From contig JAILDS010000174.1 of the NCBI GenBank assembly GCA_024689165.1, positions 1 through 6,639 on the forward strand: a stretch of 6,639 bases of DNA, in the 5' to 3' direction. How positions within the stretch are numbered: the stretch's first letter is position 1; every line of letters starts with the position of its first letter. The position numbers and the translations under genes are program-made. This stretch comes from Clostridia bacterium. Its GTDB lineage: Bacteria; Bacillota; Clostridia; Oscillospirales; Acutalibacteraceae. The notes under the pieces are model-generated. The model worked only from the letters and a program-made list of their open reading frames with translations. It had not been told where the DNA came from and did no database searches. Shown in pieces: positions 6,486 through 6,639 of the stretch.

Positions 6486-6493
6486 GAGAACAT

Positions 6494-6639
6494 ATGCTAT
6501 ACGACATTCTTCACATCGGTCAGATATCGATAGACAGGAACACCGACTGCGAGGGCAAAAGCGAGGTGATCCCCGGCGGAGCCGTGACTTATTCCTCCGC
6601 CGTCGCTTATGCGCTGGGATATAAAGTCGCCGCGCTGAC
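6494..6639 (+). CDS. PfkB-family carbohydrate/nucleoside kinase (N-terminus only)
   Basis: Only the first 48 codons are in the window, starting at ATG 6494, with AGGAG (6484-6488) 5 nt ahead and overlapping the preceding stop. The translation starts MLYDILHIGQISIDRN (1-16) and contains IPGGAVTYSSAVAYALGYKVAAL at about 26-48. This matches the PfkB/ribokinase N-terminal pattern: a beta strand ending in G-x-x-x-x-D that holds the sugar, then the GGA(x)YSSA...LG signature. The catalytic GAGD motif lies outside the window, so the substrate cannot be judged; sugars, inositol, pseudouridine and other nucleosides are all possible in the family. It is the third gene of the rightward operon, 8 nt after the MBL gene. 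Confidence 0.75.
   Translation, partial: MLYDILHIGQISIDRNTDCEGKSEVIPGGAVTYSSAVAYALGYKVAAL

Overview
The window looks like a piece of a fairly GC-rich Firmicutes chromosome, most likely an uncultured gut or rumen Clostridia-type anaerobe. This rests on strong AGGAGG-type ribosome binding sites, near-consensus sigma-A promoters with 17-bp spacers, short intergenic gaps, and a gene set for host-type sugars (N-acetylglucosamine and L-fucose). The taxonomic call is an inference; there is no rRNA or marker gene here.

Left part (1-2835, minus strand): a three-gene operon read right to left. It holds nagA (N-acetylglucosamine-6-phosphate deacetylase, 1625-2779), a zinc-ribbon protein with about four membrane segments (798-1613), and an MFS_2/GPH-type sugar:cation symporter homologue (801 to beyond base 1). 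The genes are 11 nt apart and then overlap by ATGA. A near-consensus promoter sits so close to nagA that the predicted mRNA begins at the A of the start codon. Two perfect palindromes lie in and just upstream of this promoter. A strong intrinsic terminator (about 2850-2901) separates this operon from fucI.

Middle (2979-4787, minus strand): a complete L-fucose isomerase gene (fucI), with its own promoter and terminator.

Right part (4850-6639, plus strand): an operon divergent from fucI. It encodes a leaderless, apparently cytoplasmic PI-PLC X-domain-like protein, a YhfI/PhnP/RNase Z-like metallo-beta-lactamase-fold hydrolase (ATGA overlap), and the start of a PfkB-family sugar or nucleoside kinase that runs off the window.

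The 112-nt gap between fucI and the phospholipase-like gene is the most striking DNA element. The two divergent promoters are both TTGAAA-17 bp-(TACAAT or TATAAT). Their -35 boxes are the two arms of one 13-bp palindrome, TTTCAA-G-TTGAAA, so the promoters should exclude each other or be co-controlled.

FucI isomerises L-fucose (or D-arabinose), NagA opens the route from GlcNAc-6-P to glycolysis, and the transporter may bring in a sugar. The phospholipase-like/MBL/PfkB operon has no known assigned pathway. A route through a cyclic phosphodiester (made by a PI-PLC fold, opened by an MBL phosphodiesterase, followed by a kinase) is a testable speculation. No tRNA, rRNA, CRISPR array or mobile element was seen.
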